Notes: generated by a model from the letters alone, not told the origin. DNA of 38,206 nucleotides from Pollutimonas subterranea (GCF_002849655.1 NZ_PDNW01000027.1:1-38206), one strand, 5' to 3'. Counted from the stretch's first letter, positions 8,562-17,154 are shown. Program-made: numbers and translations.

Positions 8562-8918
8562 TTAGGCAATAAAAAGCCACTGAGGCCGCTCGGGCCGCTC
8601 GGAAAAGGTCGGTAAGCTTAGCAGCGCCTCTTGAAACTGGGGGGCCAAGCTAGACGATAAGGAAGGGATAGTTTGATGTGCAGATGAAATAATCGACGCC
8701 GCAGGCGCTTGGCACGAATGCTCATACTGGCCCAAGAACCCCGAAGTTGAACCCGTTTGCTCAGACCCGTCAGTTAAAGCGACACGCGGCTCTTGAGCTT
8801 CGCTATAACAAGGCTCGATGCAAATCTCCCTTTCCGGCTGGCAATACACGCTCACGACGCCCCAGGAGACCTGAAGCGGCAGCATAACCAGCATAAAAAT
8901 AAGGAGAAATTTCTTCAT
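8562..8918 (-). CDS. CzcI-like exported protein
   Basis: The 118-residue protein has a signal peptide, MKKFLLIFMLVMLPLQVSWG, and a mature part that opens VVSVYCQPEREIC and ends PERPQWLFIA. Both ends match the CzcI family (MxxFLLIxxLxxLPLQxSWA...YCQHE, ending PERPxWxxA), small periplasmic proteins encoded next to Czc/Cnr metal exporters. The usual His-rich middle of CzcI is poor here; it instead has cysteines in EICIEPCYSE and YEHSCQ. No czcCBA genes lie beside it, so it may be a leftover or a copper-linked variant. No ribosome binding site precedes the ATG (see the promoter entry). Confidence 0.65.
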   Translation of the reverse strand: MKKFLLIFMLVMLPLQVSWGVVSVYCQPEREICIEPCYSEAQEPRVALTDGSEQTGSTSGFLGQYEHSCQAPAASIISSAHQTIPSLSSSLAPQFQEALLSLPTFSERPERPQWLFIA

Positions 8919-8928
8919 TGCAGGAACG

Positions 8929-8958
8929 ATTGTACCAAGTGAAAAGCGTGTCTTACAA
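8929..8958 (-). promoter_or_regulatory. Putative promoter of the CzcI-like gene, near-leaderless
   Basis: On the minus strand TTGTAA (8958-8953) and TACAAT (8934-8929) are separated by 18 bases. The -10 ends only ten bases before the ATG at 8918, so the transcript would carry about four untranslated bases. This fits the lack of any purine-rich ribosome binding site. The prediction rests on hexamer match and spacing alone. Confidence 0.45.
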
Positions 8959-9169
8959 ACGAAGGTATGAAAAGTTGAAGTCGGGGTCGGTTATTTTACA
9001 ATCGCGATCATGGACCTGACCGCTTATCCCAACAATGGGAGCGCCCTGTCTTGCGACACTGCCTGTACCGCAGGCAAGATCCAGAACTCGCTCGCCGTTT
9101 GGGTGCTAAGGTTTGGTTGCTGGCTCACTGGGCTTTCCTGATCACAATTACGCGCACTCTAATGTCGCA

Positions 9170-9203
9170 ACAAGCCCGATTCAGATTACCGAATCGGGCT
9201 TGT
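9170..9203 (-). terminator. Hairpin terminator downstream of the YVTN gene
   Basis: The inverted repeat has 13-base perfect arms, acaagcccgattc and gaatcgggcttgt, around an 8-base loop. It lies about 47 bases beyond the stop of the YVTN gene. The U-tract after it is weak on either strand (TTGTTGC on the minus strand), so efficiency is uncertain, but the stem is strong. Confidence 0.6.
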
Positions 9204-9249
9204 CATTGAATAACCCCAGCATACTGGAGCCACATCGAAGGGGTCGGCC

Positions 9250-10314
9250 TTACGGAATGCTGCGGTACGTGATCCCATTGGGATTGGGGCCAACTGAATA
9301 GGTAGCGACCACATCTTGAGTGCTTGTGTCGATTGCACTTACGGTGTTGTCTTTGGTGTTGGTAATGAATACGAAACCGCCATCGGTGCTCGCGACCACG
9401 CCATGTGCGCCTTTGCCAGTGACCACGGTGTTTATAACGCTTTGGCTTTTCGTGTCGATCACCGAAACCGTGTCATCCGGATTGTTATCGCTTCCCTGGT
9501 TAGCTACGTACATTTTGCTGCCGCCAGCTGCTGCGTAGAGTTGAATGGGGTTACGCCCGACGCTTACGGTCTTTATGACTTTCCTGGAGGAAGTATCGAT
9601 GATCGCCACACTGTCTTCATCTCGTAGCGACACATAGACGTGCTTACCATCGGGCGTGAAGGCCACTTGTACCGGTGCTTTGCCAACAGAAACGCGCGCC
9701 GCCTCTTTAAGGCTTTGGGTATCGATGATCGATACCGTATTGTCGGTAACGTTTGCTACATAAAGCTCCCGTCCGTCCGGGCTTAACCGCAAGCCGTGCG
9801 GATAACCTCCAGTAGCAACTTCAGCGATGACTTTCTTCCCTTGGATGTCGACTACCGATACCCGATCTGTATCGGCGTTCGTGATATAGGCGTAGCGTCC
9901 GTCCCGACTGGTGACGACGTGCGAAGGGTGGCTCCCAGCAGGTAGTGCTTCCAGTGCCTGTCCGAGCTCGCTAGCGTTGAGAATTAGTAACCCGGCGTCA
10001 CCCTCCGCGTGCGAATCGGCTTTAACAGAAGTCGAAGTCCCTCCTGCGCCGCCATGCGTCCCATGACCACCAGTCTTCACGGCTGGTGTACCGACGGCAA
10101 GCAATGTCTTGCCGTCGGGGGAGATTTGGACATTATGTGGTATGACAGCTATTTGCGCTGTACGCACATCCCCCGTACTTAGGGTGATTTCGCTAATAGA
10201 ACCATCTCCTTCATTGGCGCTATACACGACGCCATTTGGCAAGGTTGCCGCGTGGACTGCGGTTGCGGACAGTGCAAAGGCAATGGCAACAAGTACAGGA
10301 CGAATTCTAAACAT
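9250..10314 (-). CDS. Exported YVTN-family beta-propeller protein
   Basis: From ATG 10314 the protein is 354 residues. A signal peptide (MFRIRPVLVAIAFALSATAVHA) is followed by repeated beta-propeller blades of YncE type: YITNADTDRVSVVDIQGK, YVANVTDNTVSIIDTQS, VYVSLRDEDSVAIIDTS, FITNTKDNTVSAIDT. A Gly/His-rich insert (GGHGTHGGAGG) lies near residue 110. YVTN propellers are periplasmic; several are encoded in metal or nitrite operons, but no enzymatic role is shown. The start at 10314 has GGAG eight bases upstream; a longer in-frame start (10380) would lie at the predicted -10. A CopR-type box and TATAGT precede it. Confidence 0.85.
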   Translation of the reverse strand: MFRIRPVLVAIAFALSATAVHAATLPNGVVYSANEGDGSISEITLSTGDVRTAQIAVIPHNVQISPDGKTLLAVGTPAVKTGGHGTHGGAGGTSTSVKADSHAEGDAGLLILNASELGQALEALPAGSHPSHVVTSRDGRYAYITNADTDRVSVVDIQGKKVIAEVATGGYPHGLRLSPDGRELYVANVTDNTVSIIDTQSLKEAARVSVGKAPVQVAFTPDGKHVYVSLRDEDSVAIIDTSSRKVIKTVSVGRNPIQLYAAAGGSKMYVANQGSDNNPDDTVSVIDTKSQSVINTVVTGKGAHGVVASTDGGFVFITNTKDNTVSAIDTSTQDVVATYSVGPNPNGITYRSIP

Positions 10315-10379
10315 GTTGAATCTCCAATATGAGCAAAGTGGGTTGGCTTCAAAGGTGGCATCAGAGCCGCTTGATGACA

Positions 10380-10440
10380 ACTATATTGGCCGGCCACTGA
10401 CAGGACGATGACCGCAGCATTACTCTTTCGTAATGCTGCG
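10380..10440 (-). promoter_or_regulatory. CopR-type box A with -10, driving the YVTN gene
   Basis: The palindrome has perfect 11-base arms cgcagcattac and gtaatgctgcg around six bases (10413-10440). The core ATTAC-N6-GTAAT matches copper-responsive CopR/CusR-type operators of proteobacteria. Read on the minus strand, TATAGT (10385-10380) starts 33 bases past the 18-base core. The same spacing recurs at two other promoters in the window. The leader to the ATG at 10314 would be about 58 bases. Confidence 0.7.
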
Positions 10441-10566
10441 ACATTAGCCCCAATGCATCAAAACCGACCGAGCTGGCCACCGCCACTGCGAGCGGTCCTC
10501 TTAACCGCCAGAAGAAGACTCCTCCGTACACTGCACGCCGATAAATTTCCGGCCGCCAGCCCCGCA

Positions 10567-10584
10567 CATGACAAAAATGTAATT
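10567..10584 (+). promoter_or_regulatory. Imperfect CopR-type box B upstream of copA
   Basis: The 18-base element reads catgaca-aaaa-tgtaatt; the right half-site GTAAT is intact and the left has one mismatch (ATGAC for ATTAC). It lies 129 bases before the copA start. Unlike the other boxes, no -10 hexamer sits 33 bases away (the nearest, CATAGA at 10621, is at 37), so this assignment is weaker. Confidence 0.4.
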
Positions 10585-10712
10585 TCACTGGAACAGCCCA
10601 AATAAGCTGATGCATGGCACCATAGAGCTTTTCGTTCGCCTAAGCGCGGAAAATGTCCATGGCCGTGCACGAGGCAGGACATGCCGCTCACTCTTGAAAA
10701 GGTTTTCATGTC

Positions 10713-13052
10713 ATGGAGCAGAACAAGATTCAACATTCCGACCACCAGAATGTAAAACAGCCGGACTCCGATTCGCAGCTCACCGATCCCGTGTGCGGCA
10801 TGAATGTCACAAAAAATTCCTCAAATCACATTCAGCGTGACGGAAAGGCTTTCTATTTTTGCAGTACGAAGTGTCTGGAAACGTTCAAGCACGATCCTGA
10901 GAAGTTCCTCGCAGCAAAAAAAAACGAGGACGCAGTGACTTTCGAGCAAGCAGCTCCGGGCACGATCTACACCTGCCCCATGCATCCCGAGATCCGGCAG
11001 GAGCACCCGGGAAGCTGTCCCAAATGCGGCATGGCGCTCGAACCGCTGATGCCCAGCCTGGAAGATGACAACCCCGAACTGAAAGACTTTTCGCGACGAT
11101 TCTGGTGGACGCTGCCCTTTTCCGTTGTCGTCACCGTGCTGGCCATGTTTGGCCCCCAGCTTGGCTGGTTCAACATAACGACGCAAACGTGGATCGAGCT
11201 CGTGCTCTCGATTCCTGTGGTGTTATGGTCGGGGCAGCCATTTTTCGTGCGTGGCTGGCAATCGATTATCAACCGCAGCCCTAACATGTGGACGCTCATT
11301 GGGCTGGGCACAGGTGCGGCATTTGTCTACAGCACCGTTGCGACGGTCGCCCCGGGCGTATTTCCTGAAACGTTCATGTCGATGGGGCGCGTTGACGTTT
11401 ACTTTGAAGCCGCAGTGGTCATTATTTCCTTGACACTATTCGGCCAGGTTCTCGAGCTGCGGGCGCGATCGCAAACTTCGGCCGCCATCAAGTCTTTACT
11501 TGGCCTGGCCCCCAAGACGGCCCGCCGCATCAACGCGGACGGAACCGAAGAGGACGTACCGCTTTCGAATGTCCATGAAGGCGATCGTTTGCGCGTGCGC
11601 CCAGGGGAAAAGGTACCGGTGGATGGCCTTGTCGAAGACGGCACGAGTTCCTTGGATGAGTCGATGCTAACCGGAGAATCTCTGCCGGTGAGCAAGCGGC
11701 CAGGCGACAGAGTCATCGGGGCAACCCTGAATACGTCTGGTGCGCTGGTGATCCGTGCCGAGAAGGTCGGCTCGGCCACGGTGCTCTCGCAAATCGTCCA
11801 GCTCGTCGCCCAGGCGCAGCGCTCCCGCGCACCGATGCAACGCATGGCTGACCTTGTGGCCGGTTATTTCGTCATGGCCGTGGTCGCCATCGCCATCGTC
11901 ACGCTGTTTGTCTGGGGCATTTTCGGTCCACAGCCAAGCTGGGTTTATGGCTTGATCAACGCCGTAGCCGTGTTGATCATCGCCTGCCCTTGTGCATTGG
12001 GGCTGGCCACACCCATGTCCGTCATGGTCGCAACGGGCCGAGGCGCCACGCAAGGCGTGCTCTTTCGCGATGCAGCCGCGATCGAGAACCTGCGCAAAGT
12101 CGATACGCTGATTGTCGATAAAACCGGCACCTTGACCGAAGGCCGGCCCGCGTTCGAGCAAGCGATCCCCGCCGGCGATATGGAAGCCGACGAGGTGCTG
12201 CGCCTTGCCGCAAGCCTGGATCAGGGCAGCGAACATCCCTTGGCCGACGCCATCGTCGACGCGGCGCGCAAGCAAGGCATGGCCTTGAGTCCCGTCTTTG
12301 ATTTTGAATCGGGCAGCGGCATTGGCGTTCGCGGCCAGGTCGACGGCAAAATGTTGGCATTGGGCAATACCGCGCTCATGCAGCAAGAAAGGGTGGATGT
12401 CCTGCCGCTGACTACCACCGCTGAGTCCTTCCGGACCACGGGCGCCAGCGTCATGTATCTTGCAGTTGATGGCCGGTTGGCGGGCTTGCTGGCCGTCTCC
12501 GATCCCATCAAGGACAGTACGCCTGAAGCGATGCGCACGCTGAAGGCGGCGGGAGTCCGCGTCATCATGGCCACCGGAGACGGCGTCTCGACCGCGAAAG
12601 CCGTCGCGAAACGCCTGGGCATTGACGAAGTTTACGGCGAGGTCAAACCCGCCGACAAGCTGGACTTGGTTAACAAGCTCCAATCGCAGGGGCGCATTGT
12701 CGCCATGGCGGGCGACGGCATCAACGACGCACCGGCTCTAGCCAAAGCAAATGTCGGCATTGCCATGGGAACCGGCACCGACGTGGCCATGAACAGTGCC
12801 CAAATCACGCTGGTCAAAGGGGATCTACGCGGTATCTCCACGGCTCAGCACCTGTCAAACATGACGGTGGCCAATATGAAGCAAAACCTCGGCTTCGCAT
12901 TCATTTACAACGCACTGGGCGTGCCGCTGGCAGCGGGTGTCTTATATCCGTTTACTGGACTTTTGCTCTCGCCGTTGATCGCGGCACTGGCCATGAGCCT
13001 GAGTTCGGCGTCAGTCGTATTTAACGCACTACGACTGCGAAAATCCGTCTAA
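10713..13052 (+). CDS. copA: Copper-exporting P1B-type ATPase with YHS and HMBD N-terminus
   Basis: The 779-residue protein has a YHS domain (about 24-66: [20 protein letters not shown]) and then a heavy-metal-binding domain (about 85-111: [19 protein letters not shown]) in place of the usual HMA domains. The ATPase core carries TGES ([10 protein letters not shown]), CPC at 425-427 in the metal-site helix, phosphorylation Asp469 (DKTGTLTEG), SEHPLA and GDGINDAP. The CPC motif indicates Cu(I)/Ag(I) export from cytoplasm to periplasm. A GAAAAGG ribosome binding site lies about ten bases before the ATG. An imperfect CopR-type box is upstream. Long antisense frames within it are shadows. Confidence 0.93.
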   Translation: MEQNKIQHSDHQNVKQPDSDSQLTDPVCGMNVTKNSSNHIQRDGKAFYFCSTKCLETFKHDPEKFLAAKKNEDAVTFEQAAPGTIYTCPMHPEIRQEHPGSCPKCGMALEPLMPSLEDDNPELKDFSRRFWWTLPFSVVVTVLAMFGPQLGWFNITTQTWIELVLSIPVVLWSGQPFFVRGWQSIINRSPNMWTLIGLGTGAAFVYSTVATVAPGVFPETFMSMGRVDVYFEAAVVIISLTLFGQVLELRARSQTSAAIKSLLGLAPKTARRINADGTEEDVPLSNVHEGDRLRVRPGEKVPVDGLVEDGTSSLDESMLTGESLPVSKRPGDRVIGATLNTSGALVIRAEKVGSATVLSQIVQLVAQAQRSRAPMQRMADLVAGYFVMAVVAIAIVTLFVWGIFGPQPSWVYGLINAVAVLIIACPCALGLATPMSVMVATGRGATQGVLFRDAAAIENLRKVDTLIVDKTGTLTEGRPAFEQAIPAGDMEADEVLRLAASLDQGSEHPLADAIVDAARKQGMALSPVFDFESGSGIGVRGQVDGKMLALGNTALMQQERVDVLPLTTTAESFRTTGASVMYLAVDGRLAGLLAVSDPIKDSTPEAMRTLKAAGVRVIMATGDGVSTAKAVAKRLGIDEVYGEVKPADKLDLVNKLQSQGRIVAMAGDGINDAPALAKANVGIAMGTGTDVAMNSAQITLVKGDLRGISTAQHLSNMTVANMKQNLGFAFIYNALGVPLAAGVLYPFTGLLLSPLIAALAMSLSSASVVFNALRLRKSV

Positions 13053-13105
13053 GGCCAAGTTTTCCTTGCGTGTGCGCGACATCCAATAATAGTACACATA
13101 GACCA

Positions 13106-13165
13106 CGGTCATTACAGCTTTGTAATGACCGCGACATCTCTATGACAGGCCATGGTGAGTATAGT
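13106..13165 (+). promoter_or_regulatory. CopR-type box C with -10, driving the Met-rich protein gene
   Basis: The palindrome has perfect 11-base arms cggtcattaca and tgtaatgaccg around gctt (13106-13131). TATAGT at 13160-13165 starts 33 bases past the 18-base core, exactly as at box A, with the same hexamer. Boxes A and C are also both followed by GCGACAT on the plus strand. Transcription would start near 13172, which argues for ATG 13215, not the upstream frame start at 13152. Confidence 0.75.
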
Positions 13166-13214
13166 CAAGACAGTAGCCAACCTCTTGACTATTAATTGCT
13201 GCAAGGAGCTCACC

Positions 13215-13697
13215 ATGAGAATAGTTCGTTTAGTTGTTTCTTCTATTATTTTAAGTTCGGCTAGCGCTTTAGCCCTGGCTCAGACCGCAGACGAGCACAA
13301 CGTCCACCATCCTGAGTTGGCCGCGACGGGCGGGACGTCAGCATCAGGCCAAACAGATGTGGATCCGGCTCTGTTAGAAAAGCAAATGGATACGCACATG
13401 CAGACGATGCATGCATTTCATGAAAAGCTTCAGAAGGCGAGCCCCGATGAACGGCAAGCACTGATGTCCGAGCACCATAAGCTAATGCAGGAAGGCATGA
13501 AAATGATGGGAATGGCTTCTGCGGGAATGCAAGGTATGGGAATGAAGGACGGTATGTCTCCCCAAACAGCCGAAAAGACTTCCACGAAATCATCAGCGGC
13601 ACACCACACGATGATGCTAAAGCGCATGGACATGATGCAGTCGATGATGCAAATGATGATGGATCGCATGCCTGCGCCTACTACTCCACCCCAGTAA
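13215..13697 (+). CDS. Met/His-rich exported protein, probable periplasmic copper binder
   Basis: The protein has 160 residues from ATG 13215, preceded by AAGGAG. Residues 1-23 form a signal peptide (cleavage likely after LALAQ or ALA). The mature part is helical and very rich in Met and His: HMQTMHAFHEK, EHHKLMQEGMKMMGMASAGMQ, HHTMMLKRMDMMQSMMQMMMDRM. Clustered Met and His side chains are typical of periplasmic Cu(I)/Ag(I) ligands. I recognise no named family. It lies behind a strong CopR-type promoter and between copA and the DUF3141 gene, which supports a copper-buffering role by inference. Confidence 0.75.
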   Translation: MRIVRLVVSSIILSSASALALAQTADEHNVHHPELAATGGTSASGQTDVDPALLEKQMDTHMQTMHAFHEKLQKASPDERQALMSEHHKLMQEGMKMMGMASAGMQGMGMKDGMSPQTAEKTSTKSSAAHHTMMLKRMDMMQSMMQMMMDRMPAPTTPPQ

Positions 13698-13745
13698 CCT
13701 AGTCTTCTTAAGGACCATGAACTGACAACCAATGGGTAAACCGAC

Positions 13746-16010
13746 ATGACCACCAAAAAATCGTATAAACCGCAGGAAATAGTCCGCCCTGATGCATCAG
13801 AAAAAGACAGTACAGCTGGCCCACCAGGAAATACTCTGGGGCTTTTTTCAGCTGCTGGACTGCCGTCGGTCGACGCGATGAGGGAGTATGCAGTCGATGC
13901 TTGGCAACGAAGCATCCTCTATGCAGACGTGATGCGCCAGCGCGGCAACCAGTACCAGGCCCACCTCACGGAAGAGGTTCCGCATGTCCTGGACTTCCCT
14001 TCTGAAGTGGTTATGTTCGGCCGGGACTTGCCTCGTCCCGTGAATTATTGGCTGGTACGGATCATACCGCCTTACGATAAGCCTACGGACCACATGAAGC
14101 GACCGTTCGTGGTGATCGATCCACGCGCCGGCCACGGCCCCGGTATTGGCGGCTTCAAAGTCGACAGTGAGATCGGTGTAGTGATCGGCGCCGGCCATCC
14201 ATGCTATTTCATTGGCTTCTTGCCCGACCCGGTACCGGGGCAGACAATCGAGGACGTGATGCACGCCGAAGCCGCCTTTCTGGAAAAGGTGATTGCGCTG
14301 CACCCATGCCGCGAGGGCAAACCGGCCGTCATCGGCAATTGCCAAGCGGGGTGGCAGATCCTGATGACCGCAGCGATGCGTCCCGAATTGTTCGGCCCAA
14401 TCATTGTCGCCGGCGCACCGCTGTCGTATTGGGCTGGCTGGCGCGGGCGTAACCCCATGCGCTATGCCGCAGGCCTGCTTGGTGGCAGTTGGCTCACTGC
14501 AATGACCAGCGACCTTGGCGCTGGACGCTTTGATGGCGCCTGGTTGGTGCAAAACTTCGAAAACCTGAATCCAGCCAATACGCTATGGAGCAAACAACAT
14601 CACGTATACACCAACATCGACGACGAGGCCCCACGTTACTTGGGCTTTGAAAAATATTGGGGTGGATACGTCTACCTCAATGATGTTGAGATGCAGTACA
14701 TCGTTGACAATCTGTTCGTTGGCAACCGCCTTGCCACGACCGAACTGCTCACCTCGGACGGCGTGCGTATCGACCTGCGCAACATTCGCTCGCCAATCGT
14801 GGTGTTCTGCTCCTATGGCGACAACATTACACCGCCACCGCAGGCGCTAGGCTGGATCACTGACCTGTACGACGATGACAAGGATGTGCTGACGCACGAT
14901 CAAACCATTATTTACGCCACTCACGAAAGCGTCGGCCACCTGGGCATCTTCGTCTCCGGGGCGGTTAGCCGCAAAGAGCATCATAAGTTCGCCACCAACA
15001 TCGACTTGATTGACGTCCTGCCCGCCGGCATTTACCGGGCAACGATTGCAGAAAATCCACAAAAAGATGCAGTGCTTTCTACCGAAAGCTATGAACTGTC
15101 AGTCCAACGTGAAGGCATCGCCAGCGTGCGTGAAATCGTTCAGCCAGACCCTGAGAGTGACCGGCGTTTCGCCGCCGTGGCGCAAGTATCGAAGATCAAC
15201 CTCGGTTTGTACCGTCAGTTTGTACAGCCCTGGGTGCGCCAGGCAGTGACGCCACAGACGGCGTACTGGGTACAGACCGTGCATCCGTTGCGGCTTTCTT
15301 ACGAATGGTGGTCTGATCGCAATCCATTAGCACCGGTCATAGCTAATACGGCGAAAAAAGTCCGCGAGCAACGCACACCCATTGCCGGCGACAATCCTTT
15401 TCTGCAAATCCAGGGAGCGTGGTCGGACGCTATCGTAAAGACGTTGAACCTCTGGCAAGACGTTCGCGACGACGCCTACGAAAAGGTTTTTGAATGGACA
15501 TACAGCTCACCTTGGGTACAAGCACTCACCGGAGAAGCGGCCGATGATGAATCCTCGCGCAGGCGACCCAGTGTTTCGCCCGAACACCGGGCCTTTGTGG
15601 CGCAAGAAATCGCTGGGCTTCGCAATGCGGCAGCTGAAGGCGGCGCCGTCGAGGCAGGTATTCGAGCCGTATTCTATATTCACCGCTTCTGCAGTTCAAT
15701 CGACGAACGACGTGCCAATCTGACGCTTGAGCTGCATCAACCCGACTGCAATCTTGGCTTTAACATGGACTCTTTCCGAGACATCGTACGTCGACAAGCC
15801 AACATCATCCGTATTGATGCCGACGCGGCAATCGCCGCGTTGCCCCAATTACTTGCGCGCGAGGAACCGGCACGAATTCGCGAAGTCGCGCGAACATTGG
15901 AGCGTCTACGCAGCCTTGGGCCGCTATCGACGATTGAAGAATCGAGCTTGACGCACATGCTAGATGTCTTCAATGTTGCAGCGACAAGTCAGGAGGCTGT
16001 ACTGTCCTAA
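13746..16010 (+). CDS. DUF3141 alpha/beta-hydrolase related to PHA synthase
   Basis: The 754-residue protein has a short disordered N-terminus and then an alpha/beta-hydrolase domain. The nucleophile elbow is VIGNCQAGWQ (Cys199), a G-x-C-x-G lipase-like box as in PhaC polyhydroxyalkanoate synthases. Other landmarks are FVVIDPRAGHGPGIGGFK, the acid loop VVFCSYGDNITPPPQA and the likely catalytic His in THESVGHLGIF. The C-terminal ~250 residues are helical and have no known function. The reaction is unproven; DUF3141 genes are often near phosphotransacetylase and acetate-kinase genes, and an acetate kinase is 1.4 kb away here on the other strand. The ribosome binding site is weak. It may be co-transcribed with the Met-rich gene. 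Confidence 0.8.
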   Translation: MTTKKSYKPQEIVRPDASEKDSTAGPPGNTLGLFSAAGLPSVDAMREYAVDAWQRSILYADVMRQRGNQYQAHLTEEVPHVLDFPSEVVMFGRDLPRPVNYWLVRIIPPYDKPTDHMKRPFVVIDPRAGHGPGIGGFKVDSEIGVVIGAGHPCYFIGFLPDPVPGQTIEDVMHAEAAFLEKVIALHPCREGKPAVIGNCQAGWQILMTAAMRPELFGPIIVAGAPLSYWAGWRGRNPMRYAAGLLGGSWLTAMTSDLGAGRFDGAWLVQNFENLNPANTLWSKQHHVYTNIDDEAPRYLGFEKYWGGYVYLNDVEMQYIVDNLFVGNRLATTELLTSDGVRIDLRNIRSPIVVFCSYGDNITPPPQALGWITDLYDDDKDVLTHDQTIIYATHESVGHLGIFVSGAVSRKEHHKFATNIDLIDVLPAGIYRATIAENPQKDAVLSTESYELSVQREGIASVREIVQPDPESDRRFAAVAQVSKINLGLYRQFVQPWVRQAVTPQTAYWVQTVHPLRLSYEWWSDRNPLAPVIANTAKKVREQRTPIAGDNPFLQIQGAWSDAIVKTLNLWQDVRDDAYEKVFEWTYSSPWVQALTGEAADDESSRRRPSVSPEHRAFVAQEIAGLRNAAAEGGAVEAGIRAVFYIHRFCSSIDERRANLTLELHQPDCNLGFNMDSFRDIVRRQANIIRIDADAAIAALPQLLAREEPARIREVARTLERLRSLGPLSTIEESSLTHMLDVFNVAATSQEAVLS

Positions 16011-16237
16011 AGTCGGCGAAGACCTATGTACCGAACGTGTGTATGTCAAAAGGCAAAACAACCGCATCCTCTAAAACTGTACCAATCGTTCTAACGGTGC
16101 GCGTAATGCAGCGCCGTTCTAACGCCTGGAACCGACGAGTGCTCAGTTGCGACGAAAGCGATACCCTTGCTTATAGCGTGCGCGCTCGGGCGCAATGATG
16201 CAGCTCACTTCGCGCTCTACCCATTACTGCGCGGTGC
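16011..16237. other. Convergent intergenic stretch, no gene seen
   Basis: These 227 bases lie between the convergent DUF3141 and DUF411 genes. I see no start codon with a ribosome binding site, no strong hairpin with a T-run and no recognisable peptide. Confidence 0.5.
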
Positions 16238-16654
16238 CTAATCTCGAGAAAACGCCTTACCCGTGAAGTCCACAGTAATCAGATTGCCGTCAAGCTGGCC
16301 CATGCCAGGCGCGTTTAAAGGCATGCCAGGCGCCGACACCCCCTTTACTGACGCGTCGGTGATCAATTTTTTGACGGCGTTAGCCGGCACATGCCCCTCG
16401 ATAACTTGGCCGGTGGCCTTGATCACACCCGTGTGACATGAACCAAGCTGCGACGGCACCCCGAGTTTTTGTTTCACCGAAGCCATGTCGGTAGTCTTAA
16501 TCGCCGTAACGTCAAAGCCTGACTTGCGCATGTGCTCGACCCAGCCTGTGCAGCAGCCACAATTGGGATCCTGGTATACGGTGATGGCCGTACCGGCAGC
16601 ATGTGCAAAGGATGATGCGGTAGCTAAGGCAGCCGCTGCTAACCATAATTTCAT
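16238..16654 (-). CDS. DUF411 (CopG-like) periplasmic metal-binding protein
   Basis: From ATG 16654 the protein has 138 residues: a signal peptide (MKLWLAAAALATASSFAHAA) and a DUF411 domain opening ITVYQDPNCGCCTGWVEHM (Cys32, Cys34, Cys35). Further landmarks are GSCHTGVIKATGQVIEGHVPA and the C-terminal GVSAPGMPLNAPGMG. DUF411 proteins occur in copper and silver resistance clusters, and the CxCC plus later Cys/His/Met residues are the presumed metal ligands. The upstream in-frame start at 16810 would put 52 unlikely residues before a clean signal peptide. TTGGAG lies ten bases before the chosen ATG. Confidence 0.87.
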   Translation of the reverse strand: MKLWLAAAALATASSFAHAAGTAITVYQDPNCGCCTGWVEHMRKSGFDVTAIKTTDMASVKQKLGVPSQLGSCHTGVIKATGQVIEGHVPANAVKKLITDASVKGVSAPGMPLNAPGMGQLDGNLITVDFTGKAFSRD

Positions 16655-16724
16655 AAAAACTTGCTCCAAGGAAAACGTAAGACCTAGACGTCTAACAATA
16701 CAAATAAAGGTGCACTCAATTGCA

Positions 16725-16940
16725 TCAGTTCTCTCGTTGCAAAGTAACTTCCTTTTGCGCCGCGAGAACTTTTGGCGGCCAGCTGCTTTTGATATAAGCG
16801 AGTACCGCATTGATCTCTTGGTCGCTAAGGACGTCGCAGTACGCCGGCATGTCGCTCACATAGCCCGGAGGCGCCGTCCGCCCTGGTACCAGACCGTTCT
16901 TGACCATATCCACCAGCATTACATCGGGATGGTGCCAAGG
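16725..16940 (-). pseudogene. C-terminal fragment of a c-type cytochrome
   Basis: The minus-strand frame ending at 16725 encodes MLVDMVKNGLVPG, then PPGYVSDMPAYCDVLSDQEINAVLAYIKSSWPP. This is the distal half of a small class I cytochrome c: the Met of SDMPAY would be the haem axial ligand and VLAYIKSxWPP the last helix. The N-terminal CXXCH haem site is missing. At about 16935-16940 the sequence passes into a cupredoxin gene in another frame, so a deletion has removed the haem-binding half. Confidence 0.75.
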
Positions 16941-17154
16941 TGATCATATTCGGTTCCGCATGCTGCATCCCTGGTATTTTTTGCATTTCTGCAGCAAGGG
17001 CCTTCAAATTGGCAATCGATCCGATCACCATTTCGTGAGGGATTTTCCCCTTATCCTTGATAAAGAAGCGCACGGTCTCGCCGGCACTAACGTGGATTTC
17101 GCTCGGCGTAAATCGCATTGTGTCGTCCATCGTGAGTTCTATTGTGCGTGTCAC
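16935..17154 (-). pseudogene. Truncated cupredoxin-domain protein
   Basis: From GTG 17154 the frame encodes a cupredoxin N-terminal part: MRFTPSEIHVSAGETVRFFIKDKGKIPHEMVIGS, then MQKIPGMQHAEPNMITLAP. This matches plastocyanin-like copper proteins (HEMV supplies the first Cu-ligand His), but the second half with the Cys-His-Met copper site is missing. After ITLAP the frame runs into the cytochrome fragment out of frame (SRCNAGGYG...). The frame is open upstream of the GTG without a signal peptide start, so the 5' end may also be lost. Confidence 0.75.

Larger units (their letters stand above)
8919..9249. other. 331-base stretch with no complete gene
   Basis: This stretch lies between the divergently read ends of the CzcI-like gene and the YVTN gene. 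It holds the putative CzcI-like promoter (8929-8958) and a long inverted repeat (9170-9203). It also has a plus-strand open frame at 8979-9209 with no start codon, reading DPELARRLGAKVWLLAHWAF and LITITRTLM. That piece looks like the end of a real protein with a membrane-like segment, but I do not recognise it; I treat it as a possible gene remnant. Confidence 0.4.
10315..10712. other. 398-base divergent control region between the YVTN gene and copA
   Basis: This region contains a CopR-type palindrome directed at the YVTN gene (10413-10440) with its -10 at 10380-10385, and a second, imperfect box nearer copA (10567-10584). Short open frames here lack ribosome binding sites and family features, so I count none as genes. 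Confidence 0.6.

Noticed and set aside
10408-10605. 65-codon plus-strand frame in the YVTN-copA control region
   Set aside because: It overlaps the palindromic box A, lacks a ribosome binding site and shows no domain features.
11667-12683. Long minus-strand open frame (338 codons) opposite copA
   Set aside because: It is antisense to the well-supported P1B ATPase core, has no ribosome binding site or family motif, and its composition follows the complementary codons.
13152-13214. Upstream extension of the Met-rich protein gene to 13152
   Set aside because: The extension lies over and before the predicted -10 and transcription start, has no ribosome binding site, and would bury a clear signal peptide that begins at 13215.
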